Assembly (NCBI RefSeq): GCF_000002235.5
Contig: NW_022145613.1
Coordinates: forward strand, 4,576,447 to 4,640,446
Reading direction: 5' to 3'
DNA: 64,000 bases
Source: Strongylocentrotus purpuratus
Lineage: Eukaryota; Echinodermata; Echinoidea; Camarodonta; Strongylocentrotidae
Shown here: in pieces, positions 1 to 11,493 of the stretch
Layout of the letters: every line of letters starts with the position of its first letter
Numbering within the stretch: the first letter of the stretch is position 1
Program-made: the position numbers and the translations under genes
Notes under the pieces: generated by a model
The model's input: the letters and a program-made list of their open reading frames with translations, nothing else
Database searches by the model: none
Told to the model about the DNA's origin: nothing

Positions 1-535
1 CACCTAGATTTTACAATTTAAGTCAAGAAAATTGACCTTTGTTATGGAGATAATGAAGGGCATATATTCGGCAGACTGATTATAAATAGAACGAAGACAA
101 ACACTCAAGATGCATCGCTAGCCTTGTCGCCGAGAGGAGAGAAATGATAAAGTAGCGGGAAATGGAAATTTTGTGGAAATGTTTTTATCATCAGTGGAAA
201 TCGACATTGAATTGGCGAGCGTGACTCAAGCCAAGTGGCTGGAGGGCCTGGGAATGGGGTTTCCGTATCATGAATATTCATCATGGGTTACTGAACAGAA
301 AATTGACCAAATACAATGAACTCATACTGAGCTCACATGAAAGACGCCCTCAAGAAACCAATCAGAGCCATCTCCAGTGTCAACAGTTTTGGCGTTCAAT
401 ATAAAACCAAAGAATGTTGTTTACCATTTTTTTTAAAGAATCGGCTATTATGTTCTTAGTGCTAAAATGTTTTCAAAAATGTGAATGTTGGAAAAAAATG
501 CTTGTACATAACACAACTCTTTCGCTCCACTACCC

Positions 536-536
<1 letters not shown>

Positions 537-569
<33 letters not shown>

Positions 570-593
570 TCTCTCTATTCCTTTTTCTCTCTC
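537..593 (+). repeat. (CT)n microsatellite
   Basis: A pure CT run of about 26 bp is followed by CT broken with extra T residues. It produces opposing Ser/Leu and Arg/Glu frames that are not genes. Confidence 0.95.
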
Positions 594-1344
594 AGCAAAT
601 TCTAAAATCTTTTCGTAAAAACAAAACGGAGATAAAAAAGTAGTATAAGACAACAATTTTTTAATTGACATTCACGAAGAACTGCTGGCATAATCTTGCC
701 ATTTTATGCGCCAACAATAATGATTGCATTTCATCCGTAAAGTAGCTAGAGAATTCTATAAATCCAATCCATGAATTTGAAAACAAGACAAGCTTTTATA
801 ATCCTGCATCATTTTACTAGGTGTATTGTCTGAATTTTGATGAAGGCAGCACATAGGTTCTCGTCATGGCCGCAACTGCCAATTTGAAATAATAGAAGGA
901 TGTGTGTATGTCTCCCGTAAGACGTTCCTTTGACGGAAAGTATGATAATTCGAAATAGACTAACCCCAAAGACTGGTATTTTAAAAAACTAATAATAAAG
1001 GAAGCATATCAATAACAGTGGACCTGATCATGATCATCAGTGCTATTTCAAAATATGTAAAGACCAAAAAACGTAAGTTAATACTTTGCTGTACTCACCG
1101 ATGCAGCACCTTACATTTGTAATAATCTACATCTACACGATACACATGACTTGTACATGTATACATCATTTAATGAGAAACTAACATGAGGTGTTCGATC
1201 GCTATTTTTAAGTGCATTTGCATTTACCAAATAGAATTTTTTTTTTTAAAGTTATGTGCGATATATAATTAATTTCTCATATTTTATGTCCTTTAAAATT
1301 CGCAGAAACCATCCGTATTCCATCCGTTGTATCCCCTACCTCCC

Positions 1345-1380
1345 CCTCTCTATTTCTCCCTCTCTCTCTCTCTCTCTCTT
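1345..1380 (+). repeat. (CT)n microsatellite
   Basis: Short pyrimidine tract with CCCTCTC interruptions and a final uninterrupted CT run. Confidence 0.9.
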
Positions 1381-1916
1381 ACTGTCTTGCATCCCCTAGA
1401 AATCAACATAACTCCCTTGAGTTGCTTTATGTCTTCTCTTCTTCCCATCCTTCATTTATTCATCCCTATAATTTATCATTACTTTCTCGTCGCCATTTGA
1501 GTTTCGGTTGGCCCGAAACAACCAACAAACCCTGGGCGGTTATTTGTTCGTGCATGATTTACAATATGTTTCGCGTCCTCGGCGACTCCAACCTTTTCCT
1601 ACCCGTTTCCTGCATCTCTCTTGAAATGAATTGAATTAAGAGCGATTCAGGCCATCATTCATATTCAAAAGCAATTTCTGGTTTGCAAGAGTAGAATATA
1701 CACAAGCAAGTAAATACGTATAGAAAAGAATCAAATACGTTTCCTCGTGATTTCATTTGAAATAATAAAAAAATAATCAAAGAAAATGTATTTGTGTCAT
1801 ATCAGTGTTTATATTTATGTTAAATCTTCATTACTATTGTCCGTTATTATCTTTAAGAGCTAATTTACTCCCGATATTCAACCATAATCTAGTAAAGCTC
1901 CCGCCTCTCCCCATCC

Positions 1917-1918
<2 letters not shown>

Positions 1919-1955
<37 letters not shown>

Positions 1956-2163
1956 ACACACACACACACACACGCACGCACCACGCACACACACATGCAC
2001 ACACACACACACTCCCCCTCTCTATTTCTCTCTCTTACTACCTACCTATCCAACACACCACCCATTCATCCACCCATCCGTCCTTCCGTCCATCTATCTA
2101 TCTACCGACCTTTCTATCTATCTATATCTACATTACTTTCTATATTATCTATCTATCTATATT
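1919..2163 (+). repeat. Compound (CT)n-(CA)n-(TATC)n microsatellite
   Basis: A CT run (about 1919-1955) passes directly into CA dinucleotides with CGCA interruptions (to about 2012), then a further pyrimidine stretch, then degenerate TATC tetranucleotides from about 2093. The 139-residue and 81-residue frames across it are translations of these repeats. Confidence 0.93.
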
Positions 2164-2657
2164 TTACACACTTTATGTATGTCTGTATATCTCCTTTTCT
2201 CATCCTTCACAGTACTACCAATAACCATAAAAGTCGATAGCTCATCATCATCAAAGTCCAATCCATTTTTTCCCTGATATAACGGGAGGAACCAAAAATA
2301 GAAATGTTTAATACAGTATGAACCTTTCTCCAAAGAAATGTCATTACCCAACTGGTCTCTGCTTTTAAGGAGATTGAAGGCGAGGATCTTCAAATATTAT
2401 TTCCCTCAAATGTCGTTGTGCGCAAACAGCACGAGACCATGCCCCACTTTTTTAATCGACCATCAGATTGCTATAGGGATGGTTCACATTATTTTCTATG
2501 CCTCCTTATCAACGTCTGCCACTGTATCAGTGACTGCAAAATATAGACATTAACTATAGCTTGAAGATGCAAATACAAGATATTTTGCAGTGCTGCACAA
2601 AAAGCACTATTTCGTGAAGATACCATATCTAAGAAGGCTCAGAGTTGTTGTCTTCTT

Positions 2658-2852
2658 TTAAAGGCCCACTGCACTACTTGTAGCTACTTGCGCCCTCTAT
2701 ATAACAAACAATGCCTAATCGGTGACCATTGGTCCCCCATGATCCTCTTTTTCTTATGTTAACTGAGAGCTGAGTTGATGAGATAACCACCTGTCCAGTG
2801 ACCTTGCAGGGCAGTCTAATCCCTCCTGTAAACTATGGCAGATAAGCTTTAA
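2658..2852. mobile_element. TTAA-flanked dispersed repeat, family A copy 1
   Basis: This 195-bp segment begins TTAAAGGCCCACTGCACTAC and ends GATAAGCTTTAA. A second copy with close sequence match lies at 51457-51613. Both copies start with TTAAAGG and end in CTTTAA, so both ends sit on a TTAA tetranucleotide, as expected for TTAA-targeting DNA transposons and their non-autonomous derivatives. The TIR is very short. Copy 1 carries about 40 bp near its right end that copy 2 lacks. No coding capacity. The TTAA-transposon assignment is inference. Confidence 0.65.
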
Positions 2853-4634
2853 ACAGAACTGTGACGAGAGAGTGGACATACTTATCCGACTTTCCAATTA
2901 CTATTTCCGCCATATTAAATTTTGAAAGACGAAAAAACCGTTGTTTGGATGCATCCTTCATCAGAGCATCTTACCTTTATTTAAAAGGGAATTATTGTTC
3001 TCCTTCGAAACGCTTTACATTGTTTTGCATGTAGTAATGTAGAGACGAATATTTTGTTAATGTCTACAAAGTAATACACATATTTATAAACTTGGCAAAT
3101 GTATCTGCGAAAAAAGAAAAAAAGATCAACGCATCATTCCGTTTGAAATAAAAGTAGACAATTCTTTTCATTACGATGGCCACGTAATTCTACACCGTAT
3201 AAGTCACTAATTCTAAATATTGATTTATGTAGAGGCTACTTTCAAATAAGTTGCAAGAAGCAAAAGCTTGACCTAAAAAAAAATCTGATTTTTCGGTCGA
3301 AAGACACTTTCACCACATTTCTAGAATGCATCTAATTTCATCATCACGATTATTGCATATACGTTCTATCAAATAGTTTTAAGATTGAGTTCCTTTAACA
3401 TCAATACAAGTATTCCTCATCGTGCCATAATGAATAATGTTTTAATAATGCAAGATTTCGCCTCATGATTCCGCCTTCCCAAAGAGTCATTAGACATCAA
3501 ATTGCTTTCACTCCATCATGTGTCCATGTCACGATCTTCAAATGGTCTTCCAACGTCAATACATATAAACGACAAGCGGTGTAAACCTACACAAAAGAGG
3601 CTTGTTCTTTTTTCTATAATAACAATTACAACAACAACAAAAACAAAAACAATTTGACACCAGTATTCCGGCGATTTGTGATAAAGTGGAGTTTAAAAAA
3701 CGAGAATGATAGGGAAAAATGTACATGTAGAGTCTAATAAGTAAAGATAAATGGTTTATTAAGAATGCATGAACGTTCTGTTCCCCGCTCCGTTTACCTT
3801 GTAGAAAGACGCCATTATTCATGAGGATGGTATACTAATTTGAACACGATATTTGATCACCTCCCTGTGATTGGCATGATTTGATTCAGTTATCACAGTG
3901 ACAAAATCCCCACGCTTCAATCAATTTCGTGGATAAAACGCCAACCAAATGAAGCAGTTGCTAGGGGCAACCTCTTGCCAATCTAAAGTTCAACTGTCAT
4001 TTGAAAACATGGGAATTCGATAGGGATCAATACAATTTACCGACTGATGGGGCAATAAGATACGAACGAAAGACACTTAAACAGACACATACTTTCTGTA
4101 AATATCACATTCGAATCTTATTAAAAACCCGTGAGAATTGTGAAAACAGTGAGGATAGACTTGGAATGTAAATAGAAGTCCCTTTGGTACTCCGCCTCGA
4201 TGTGAATTTGCAGAAGTAAAAAACAAATATTTATTTTCCGCTGCAACGCAGATTCAAGTCCTCTGTCACATATCGATTCGTCAGGCAATTATGAAATTTT
4301 CAATTATTGGAACGCATGAAGCCCCAAAACTATTATACCAATATGGACAATGTGTAATATTATCTGTGGTAGAGCAAACGAGATGCGGAAAAATGTCCAG
4401 ATTTTCAGAGTTACATATCAAAAGAAAAACCTTTTCATTGATTTAGTCATTATGAAGAGTTATAAATATAACAAATATGTACATAGTCTTTGTATTTATC
4501 TTCATTCTGTTTGTTCATAAAAATAAAATTAAACCTTGAAGCAAAAGTTACAATTTTCTTTAAAAGAAATGTATATGATTTGCTTATGATTGGGCTGCTC
4601 CCTAATTCACGTACTCACTCATGCGTGCGTTGTT
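2853..4634. other. Non-coding stretch, nothing recognised
   Basis: AT-rich sequence without a plausible exon, repeat array or palindrome of note. The frames at 3556-3822 and 4490-4720 have no family resemblance that I can see; the latter runs into the minisatellite. Confidence 0.6.
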
Positions 4635-4960
4635 CCACGAATGTATTATCAATCGTATCAAGACACCTCCCCCTGGACATCCACCACCCGGATAACCATC
4701 CCCAGTCAACTACCCCCTAGGACAACTATCCCTAGAGCAACCACCCTCTAGGACGACTTACCTCCATGACAACTACCCCGGACAACTACTCCGTAGGAAA
4801 AATACCCCCAGGACAAGTACCCCTCTGACGACTACTCTCCGGACAATAACCCCCCAAGGTAATTGTCAGGGGGGTAGTTGTCCTAGAGGATGGTTGTCGT
4901 GGGGAGTAGTTGTCTGGGGGTAGTTGTCCGGGGAGTAGTTGTCTGGGGGTAGTTCACCTT
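4635..4960. repeat. Degenerate foldback minisatellite copy
   Basis: The left part is built from diverged units of the type GGACAACTACCCCCTA. At about 4856 (AAGGTAATTGTCAGG) the polarity switches and the complementary units TAGGGGGTAGTTGTCC follow. The polarity-switch sequence is repeated almost unchanged at about 5243-5304 in the next copy, and the left flank TATTATCAAT resembles the inner flank of that copy. This is therefore an older, shorter relative of the inverted repeat that follows it. Confidence 0.8.
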
Positions 4961-5591
4961 ACTATGTAGGAAAAAAAAATGTGAGTATTGATAATGGTTC
5001 TAGGACACCTACCCCCTGGACATACCCCTCCGGATAACCACCCCCAGTCAACTGCCCCCCTAGGACAACTACCCCTTAGGACAACTACCCCCTAGGGCAA
5101 CCACCCTCTAAGACGACTACCCACAGGGACAACTACCACCGAACTACTATCCACTAGACAACTACCCCTGGAAAACTACCCCCTAGGACAACTACCCCCG
5201 GACAACTACCCCCAGACGACTACTCTCCAGACAACAACCCCCAAGGTAATTGTCAGGGGGTAGTTGTCCTAGAGGATGGTTGTCGTGGGGAGTAGTTGTC
5301 TGGGTGTAGTTGTCCGGGGAGTAGTTGTCTGGTGGTAGTTGTCCGGGGGTAGTTGTCCTAGGGGGTAGTTTTCCAGGGGTAGTTGTCTAGTGGATAGTAG
5401 TTCGGTGGTAGTTGTCCCTGTGGGTAGTCGTCTTAGAGGGTGGTTGTCCTAGGGGGTAGTTGTCCTAAGGGGTAGTTGTCCTAGGGGGCAGTTGACTGGG
5501 GGTGGTTATCCGGAGGGGTATGTCCAGGGGGTAGGTGTCCTAGAACCATTATCAATACTCACATTTTTTTTTCCTACATAGTAAGGTGAAC
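4952..5591. repeat. 640-bp near-perfect inverted repeat (foldback element)
   Basis: The left end GTTCACCTTACTATGTAGG, nine A, TGTGAGTATTGATAATGG is mirrored at the right end as CCATTATCAATACTCACA, nine T, CCTACATAGTAAGGTGAAC. The arms pair without gaps for at least the outer 150 bp; a position p pairs with 10543 minus p. Arms run roughly 4952-5235 and 5308-5591, around a centre of about 70 bp. The interior of each arm is a minisatellite with a unit of about 13-16 bp, related to GGACAACTACCCCCTA. There is no coding capacity and no obvious target-site duplication. The high arm identity suggests a young palindrome or recent arm conversion. Confidence 0.9.
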
Positions 5592-6247
5592 CCGTTAACG
5601 TAATTACACAATAATTCATGTACATATTTGTGAGTCTACTTTTATCCCGTTGTTGAGATAATGAGAAAATGAGATATAAAGATTATCTATCGCTACCGAA
5701 CCGAGTTCTCGTTCAACAAAGTGTACACTTTCTATGTTTGTGGTGTGCACTCGTAAAAACACACAGGCCGCAGAAAAGGACATTATTAAATAACGAGCTT
5801 TTTCACTTTCTTCCGTTTGACAACGCCTTAGATGTAGGAGGTGTTCAAAAAGATTCCCCAAAGTACAATGCAATTACAGCAAATTGAAGAAGATAAAACA
5901 AGAGCCATTAGATGTCAAGAAAATGATGTACGCGGTAGACACTAGAGATGATCAGAGATAAACAAAGAGGTTTATTTCGTTCTGTTTGGATGAGAGAAGA
6001 ATGTTTACATCCCTTAGGAACCCTTGTGTCTGCCTGTAGAAATGATTAGGCAGGTAAGAAGTGGCGTACCGCTTGTCAATTCTAACACCTTACTCGTCAG
6101 GGGAGGGACAGTTTGACATCTAAGGCCTGGATTCTTGGCGCTTAGGAGGCATTTTGACAAACGGAGCAAGTTTCCCCCGTGTGTAATTCAGCAGCAAATG
6201 CGGAGATAGGCACACGCCTGATGCGGTCTGTATTATTTGCTTTCCGC
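5592..6247. other. Non-coding stretch
   Basis: No exon, RNA gene or repeat recognised. The overlapping frames at 5616-5873 and 5669-5887 are on opposite strands and show no family features. Confidence 0.6.
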
Positions 6248-6989
6248 TTAAAGGGATTGGGTAATTTGCCTCAGATTCTTTAAAAAAAACATGGATTTAG
6301 CTCATGCTGCAATCACAAGCCAATCGCCTGCCTGATTATCAAGATATCTATGATTGGAATAAGAAATTTCAGAATTCGTTTTCCTAACGGGGAAAATGAG
6401 TATGGTAAAAATGTCACTCAAAGATTTTTTTACTTATGTGAGGCACTTCATGATCATTTTGAATCGCAATGTTATTAAGGCTTCAATATTACACCATACC
6501 ACATACACTGATGAACAGCAAAACATAATACAATATTATAAATATGCTAAATTACACTCAGTACATTAAAAATATAATAACATAATGTAATAACAAAATA
6601 AAATAAGAAAAAGTAACAACAATGATAAATGGTATGATAAGATTATTGAATATAGAGGCTTGTGTAGGTACTATCTTATATACATATTTATGTATGGTGT
6701 GTATGTGATATAACAAATAATCTGCACGTACTGTTAAGAAACACTAACAAAGCCCATGAATGTTTTGCTTACGATATTATTTTTCGATACTATCTTAAAA
6801 GATAGATAAATATAAAACGCAATAAAAAATTTGTTTAAATACAAAAATGAGAGATATAACACGTGCCGTAAAGTATTTTGGCTACAATAGTCAAATTACT
6901 GACTAATCACCAATAAGCAAAAACACACACAACTGATAACACGTAGGTCCATGCATCTCAGATTTAACATTGTGAAACGATGCCTTTAA
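6248..6989. mobile_element. TTAA-flanked dispersed repeat, family B copy 1 (interrupted)
   Basis: It starts TTAAAGGGATTGGGTAA and ends GCCTTTAA. A second copy at 10138-10530 matches along its length, including the internal stretches GGATTTAGCTCATGCTGCAA, CACTCAAAGATTTTT and GGCTTCAATATTACACCAT. The ends form TTAAAGG / CCTTTAA, again a TTAA site with an AGG terminus. This copy is split at 6512/6513 by an AT-rich insertion annotated separately. No protein is encoded, so it would be non-autonomous if it is a transposon. Confidence 0.75.
6513..6937. mobile_element. AT-rich insertion nested in family B copy 1
   Basis: Relative to the uninterrupted copy near 10470-10490, this segment is extra. The hexamer ACTGAT stands just before it (6507-6512) and again at its right edge (6932-6937), while the intact copy has the site once (ACACTGATAACACG). 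This is the pattern of an insertion with a 6-bp target-site duplication. The insert is about 419 bp, very AT-rich, has no terminal inverted repeat or poly-A end that I can see, and has no coding frame. Its class is unknown. Confidence 0.65.
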
Positions 6990-7955
6990 TCTGTTCGTCC
7001 TTTATTTTAAAGAGATAATTCAGAAAGATTTCAATTTGGGAAAATCCGAGGAAACTCCGGTGCCATCATGTTCACAAGATGGTACAAGTATTGCAAACAA
7101 AATTTGAGAGACATGTGAGATCATCTTTTAATCATTGTACCTTCGTGATCTCCCAGTTCATAAGTGAAACATTCTTATTTTTAAAAAGAAAAGCGAGATT
7201 TTTTCCTCAAAATTAAGGATCCTACATGTCCTTCCGTTTTTGTAAGCGGAAGGGACTTCCTAGATAGCTGTGCAAATGTACATAATCTCTTTTATCATTA
7301 TAATATATCATACGATATACTAATGCTTCAAACAGAGACAAATTAATATGTCTATGCTAAAGGCAGTATTGAATTTAAAAGCAGCAGTTCTCCCAGCTTA
7401 TATATGCTTACTATAATTGTTTTGAAAAGAGAAGCCTTCTTTCTCCATTTATGAAAATACATGATGAAGCTTTTAACCTAGCGTGCAAGACATTTCTTTC
7501 AACGAAGTCGTACTGCTATAGCATATTCATTGTCAATATTGAGTTTATGCACTAGAAGTGCCCTTTCTAGTTCCCTGCAAATTTAATCAAGTTTTGCTAT
7601 TCAAGCGTCACGGCGATGCAAGATTTTGAGAACGTGGATGTCACGTGATCAGCCCAAAAACTAGCCAATGAGAACACGCATCCTTTAAGTGGTTAGACAT
7701 GGTTTCATTGCACACTTTTACACATTCAGGGGTATGCTTGGAAAACATACAGAGATTAAACACGTTTTACAAGAGAACACTTGTCATTGATTGTGGTATG
7801 TCACTTAAATATTAATGAAGATGTTGTTTTCTTTTATCAGTTACAAAAAATTAACATATTAAACAGCTTGAAGGAACATGTTCCAAATAATATGAAGTCA
7901 ACGCGGTAACTCATATGTGTTCTACTGAGCAATATGTTTGATAATGTTTCATGAT
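6990..7955. other. Non-coding stretch, AT-rich
   Basis: No exon or structured repeat recognised. Confidence 0.6.
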
Positions 7956-8154
7956 TGTTTTACCTGACTGCTAAGTAAGCATGTATGTGCTTGTAAGCAA
8001 GCAACCACGGAACAAACGGCTTTTAGTCCTCTCCGAGGGACTTGTTAATGAGGATTAATGCCTTACCAAAAGGCACGAGCGCATTGACTTGGTTTCGAAA
8101 CCGAGACCTTCCGCCGGTTACGAGACCACTGCTCTACCACTGAGCCATTGCACC
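7956..8154 (-). mobile_element. tRNA-Thr-like SINE, antisense copy
   Basis: Read on the minus strand it begins with a tRNA-like head containing an A box (TGGCTCAGTGGTAGAGCA), an anticodon-loop-like CTCGTAA (Thr CGT type) and a B box (GGTTTCGAAACC). A tRNA-unrelated body follows: TCCCTCGGAGAGGAC, GGTTGCTTGCTTACAAGCA and GCAGTCAGGTAAAA. The same head and body occur in plus orientation at 55276-55478, which shows it is a dispersed family and not a tRNA gene. RNA polymerase III promoter elements are recognisable; the Thr origin is inferred from the anticodon loop. Confidence 0.85.
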
Positions 8155-8666
8155 TTCTCCTGAACCATCGCGCCTCATCACACAATATAGTAGACGTCAT
8201 AGAATTAAGTTTATTCCCACTTTTTCATAGATATCACATCAAAATCGATCGGTTAGGGGATACACAATGACATATTGATGGTATTCTCATATTCCTCACG
8301 TGCCATGAATTCTTAATACGAAATGTTTGCGCTTCGCCCGCAAGTAGTTCTACCTTTTTGATAATCAATGTGAGAACACGAATTTTGTTTGAATAAGTAT
8401 GAGAAAAAGATCAATACTGCGCATGCATGGTTTAAAGTAAGAATTCGTGTTGCCTCTCCATGTAAATCTCCAGTAATTGTGTTTACGATCATCCGTGGGT
8501 GACTATGACAAAATGACAATGCGTCATAATTGCAAATCACAAATCGATTCTTATTTATTTGCACTTGAATATAATCATCGGATAATTAGAGGGCCTAGAT
8601 TAGATGAAATTAAAAAACTATGCTTTTAGACTCTGTGTAAAAAAGACCTTCATACCTCTATCAGCA

Positions 8667-8748
<82 letters not shown>

Positions 8749-10137
8749 TGAGGATGAGATAGAAAGAGATTTGTGGAAGGCAGAGAGGGAGGGATGAGGG
8801 TGATGGGGAGTGAGAGAGACAGTGAGTTAAGAGAAAGAGAAAGTCGATCAATATTTATATACACATTCAAATCGCGACACTACTTTAATGTCCAAGTGAT
8901 TATAACATCTTTTATTCATCGCAAACAGCACACAGCCATGTGAATGATAAATCACCCTTATTTCCCTTGATCACGGAATTCTCAGTTTGAAACCAGGCCA
9001 CAGGAAATTTATTGCTTTGATCGAGAAATAAAGTAACCTCTTTTTGTCAATCACTAGCCATATAATACGCCCACAATCCCGTGCGAGTGAGCGAGACAAT
9101 GAATTAGAAATATCATTCATGTTCTACTTATTCGTTGGTTATTGGTCTATAAATAATCTCGAGAATTGGAGCTGTATATAGCGATGATGAAAGAGTTTGA
9201 GAAAGGAACGTAATGAAAAGAGCCTCCATGCGCGAGGTAAAAAGGAAAGATTGTTGTCAAATTAATCTTTGAATATTGATGGAAATATGATCATATAAGA
9301 AGATATATATTATACATGGAAGAGTAGTATTTCATTTTAATACTTCGTAATGGCGTTAACCTCACAAATTCTGTACGTGACGTTGGGACAAAAAGAGGCT
9401 GTTTGAAGCATTATCTTGTAGAATAATAGATTGGTCTGTTAGAGATAAGTCCTTTTAAATAGTTAGGAGCAAGAAAATTATGATTATACTTATTAATAAG
9501 GGGTCATTTTTAATAAGCCACTTAGTGCTTTTCATGATACCGCCACTATTATTTATATGTATCTGTTTATTGATTTGAAAATTGTTTTTAAAGTGGAAAT
9601 AAATTGAAAAATTGAACTGAATCGAACTAAGTACATATCCTGCCAACGACAATCTTATCTAAATCTGCGTTTCTCCTAATTTTATCAGGACATTCTTTAT
9701 TTCATTTATTACATCTTCCATCCTCTCCTCCTGCCAGTGGACCAAGTTTGACAGAATGATCTCACTCAAAACAAATGCAGAAAATGAGCAGCTACATTGG
9801 TAGTTTGTTTACTGAAATCTATACCCAGATAGTGATCATGCACTCCGATAATCCATTCGAGAAATCCATTTCATAAATCAAAGCAATAAACTCGATCGGC
9901 AGTTATTGCTGAATTCCATTTACAATGCAGATACGTTGCTTCACGTTGACGAGTGGCATTTAAATTCTATCCAATATCTAATCATTTATTAATACCCGAG
10001 GCAAATATCATCAATCTTATAAATATCGCATGCACTTGTTTCCATGGTAAGTTTTCCCATTCGTCAGCCACTAAGTGATTTCTGTAACATTAGCGGCTAC
10101 CATCAATGTCAGGTACCGTGTGTTATTTTTCCTCCCA
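8155..10137. other. Non-coding stretch with one (GA)n tract
   Basis: Apart from the purine tract at 8669-8745 there is no recognisable feature. The segment around 9590-9635 (GTGGAAATAAATTGAA with GAACTGAATCGAA) resembles the short-repeat tail found at the 3' end of some non-LTR retrotransposons, but no body is recognisable upstream. Confidence 0.5.
8669..8745. repeat. (GA)n microsatellite
   Basis: GA repeats with GGGGA interruptions on the plus strand. The minus-strand Ser/Leu frames at 8618-8870 are its translation. Confidence 0.95.
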
Positions 10138-10530
10138 TTAAAGGGATTGGGTAAATTTGTGTCAGATTCTGAAACGAAATCCTGGATTTAGCTCATGCTG
10201 CAATGATAATTATAAACCTTTAGGTCAGTCAGGAAACCCATGACTTTTACAAGCCGATCGCCTGTCTGATTATCAAGGTATTTATGATTGGAAATCGAAA
10301 TTTAAAAATCCGTTTTTATAACGGTTTTTATAACACTACAGTCTATTGGGGAAAATGTGTATGGTAAAACCGGTCACTCAAAGATTTTTACTTTTTGAGG
10401 CACTACAAGTCATGATCATTTTGAAGCGCAATTTTTGTTTGGGCTTCAATATTACACCATTATATCAAATACACTGATAACACGTAGGGCCATGCATCTC
10501 AGATTTAACATTGTTAAACGAAGCCTTTAA
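10138..10530. mobile_element. TTAA-flanked dispersed repeat, family B copy 2 (uninterrupted)
   Basis: 393 bp, starting TTAAAGGGATTGGGTAAA and ending AAGCCTTTAA. It is homologous to 6248-6989 but lacks that copy's insertion. It carries about 45 bp extra around 10207-10250, between GCTGCAAT and ACAAGCC, relative to copy 1. The two copies are in the same orientation about 3.9 kb apart. Non-coding. Confidence 0.75.
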
Positions 10531-10576
10531 ACAAAAAGTTTATTCATGATTTACTGACAGAAAAAGAAACAAATAC

Positions 10577-10629
10577 CTCTCTCTCTCTCTCTCTCTTTCA
10601 CTCGCTATCTCTCTTCTCTGTCTCTCTCA

Positions 10630-10667
<38 letters not shown>

Positions 10668-10672
10668 CTCCC
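10577..10672 (+). repeat. Compound (CT)n-(CA)n microsatellite
   Basis: CT run, interrupted CT, then about 34 bp of CA, then a short CT run. Confidence 0.95.
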
Positions 10673-10959
10673 TCACTTTAAGATGGGCAACTTTCAATTG
10701 TTTTCAATTGGGTTTGTTTTTTCTAATACATATATTGTGTTAGCTTCTAGATTCCTTATACTGATCATTATATGCTGGTTTATTGTAGGTTACACTTGAA
10801 CTAGATTATATTATATGTATTTAGATGTCATTGCTAAATGAATGAACTTCCATTGCATGAAATTATAAATATATACAAATATCCGACAATAAAACAAATA
10901 AAATGAGGAATATTTCCGTTATTTCCATAGCCAAATATATTCTGAAAGACTGAAGACTC

Positions 10960-10994
<35 letters not shown>

Positions 10995-11377
10995 CTCTCT
11001 CTCTCTCTCTCTCTGTTTATCTTTCACATTCTCTTACCCTGTTTGGCCCCAATACATCACATCATTTATTGATTCATACCCTGTCTTATTCCTAATTGAT
11101 TATCATAGTGCGAAGCTGGTGTATACCCACCATCTAGGAGATGAGATGCTAGCTAATCTAATTCTAATAAGTACAGACTTAATCAATTTTACCAAACATA
11201 GTGAACAATTTTAACCATCCCCTTTAGACATAAACAATTTGAGATAAAGAAGAAGAAAAAAAAAGTATTTTCCTATCATGAAATGTAAAACCTTCGTAGA
11301 AAAGAATCAGTGGACCAAAAGTGTAACCATAGCATTCAGTAGATAATTATAATCTGGTGCGCGTTATCGGCTCATAC
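10673..11377. other. Non-coding stretch
   Basis: AT-rich with one CT/CTTT tract. No exon or element recognised. Confidence 0.6.
10957..11014 (+). repeat. (CT)n with (CTTT)n core
   Basis: CT repeats flank a short block of CTTT tetranucleotides. Confidence 0.93.
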
Positions 11378-11493
11378 TAGGGACTTTTAGATTTGCGTGG
11401 ACTGATACGTGTGACGTCCATTCACGGCAGTGCATTAAAAGGACGTCGATCGTAGCAATCCCCATTGTCTTCGTGCGAATCTAAAAGTCCCTA
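11378..11493. mobile_element. 116-bp TIR element (MITE-like)
   Basis: The left end TAGGGACTTTTAGATTTGCG is mirrored by CGAATCTAAAAGTCCCTA at the right end, giving a TIR of about 18 bp with one mismatch. The outer TA dinucleotides could be a TA target duplication of a Tc1/mariner-type transposase; that is inference. There is a second, internal complementarity between GACGTCC and GGACGTC. Too short to encode a protein. Confidence 0.7.

Larger units (their letters stand above)
1..2657. other. Non-coding stretch, no gene seen
   Basis: No open frame here has protein-like composition or matches a family I recognise. The short frames at 414-605 and 1805-2224 are translations of (CT)n, (CA)n and (TATC)n tracts. 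The sequence is AT-rich and apart from the microsatellites listed separately I see no structured element. Confidence 0.7.

Noticed and set aside
4635..5591. CRISPR-like repeat array
   Set aside because: The units are 13-16 bp, without spacers of constant length, in opposite orientations in the two arms, and the context is a eukaryotic genome.
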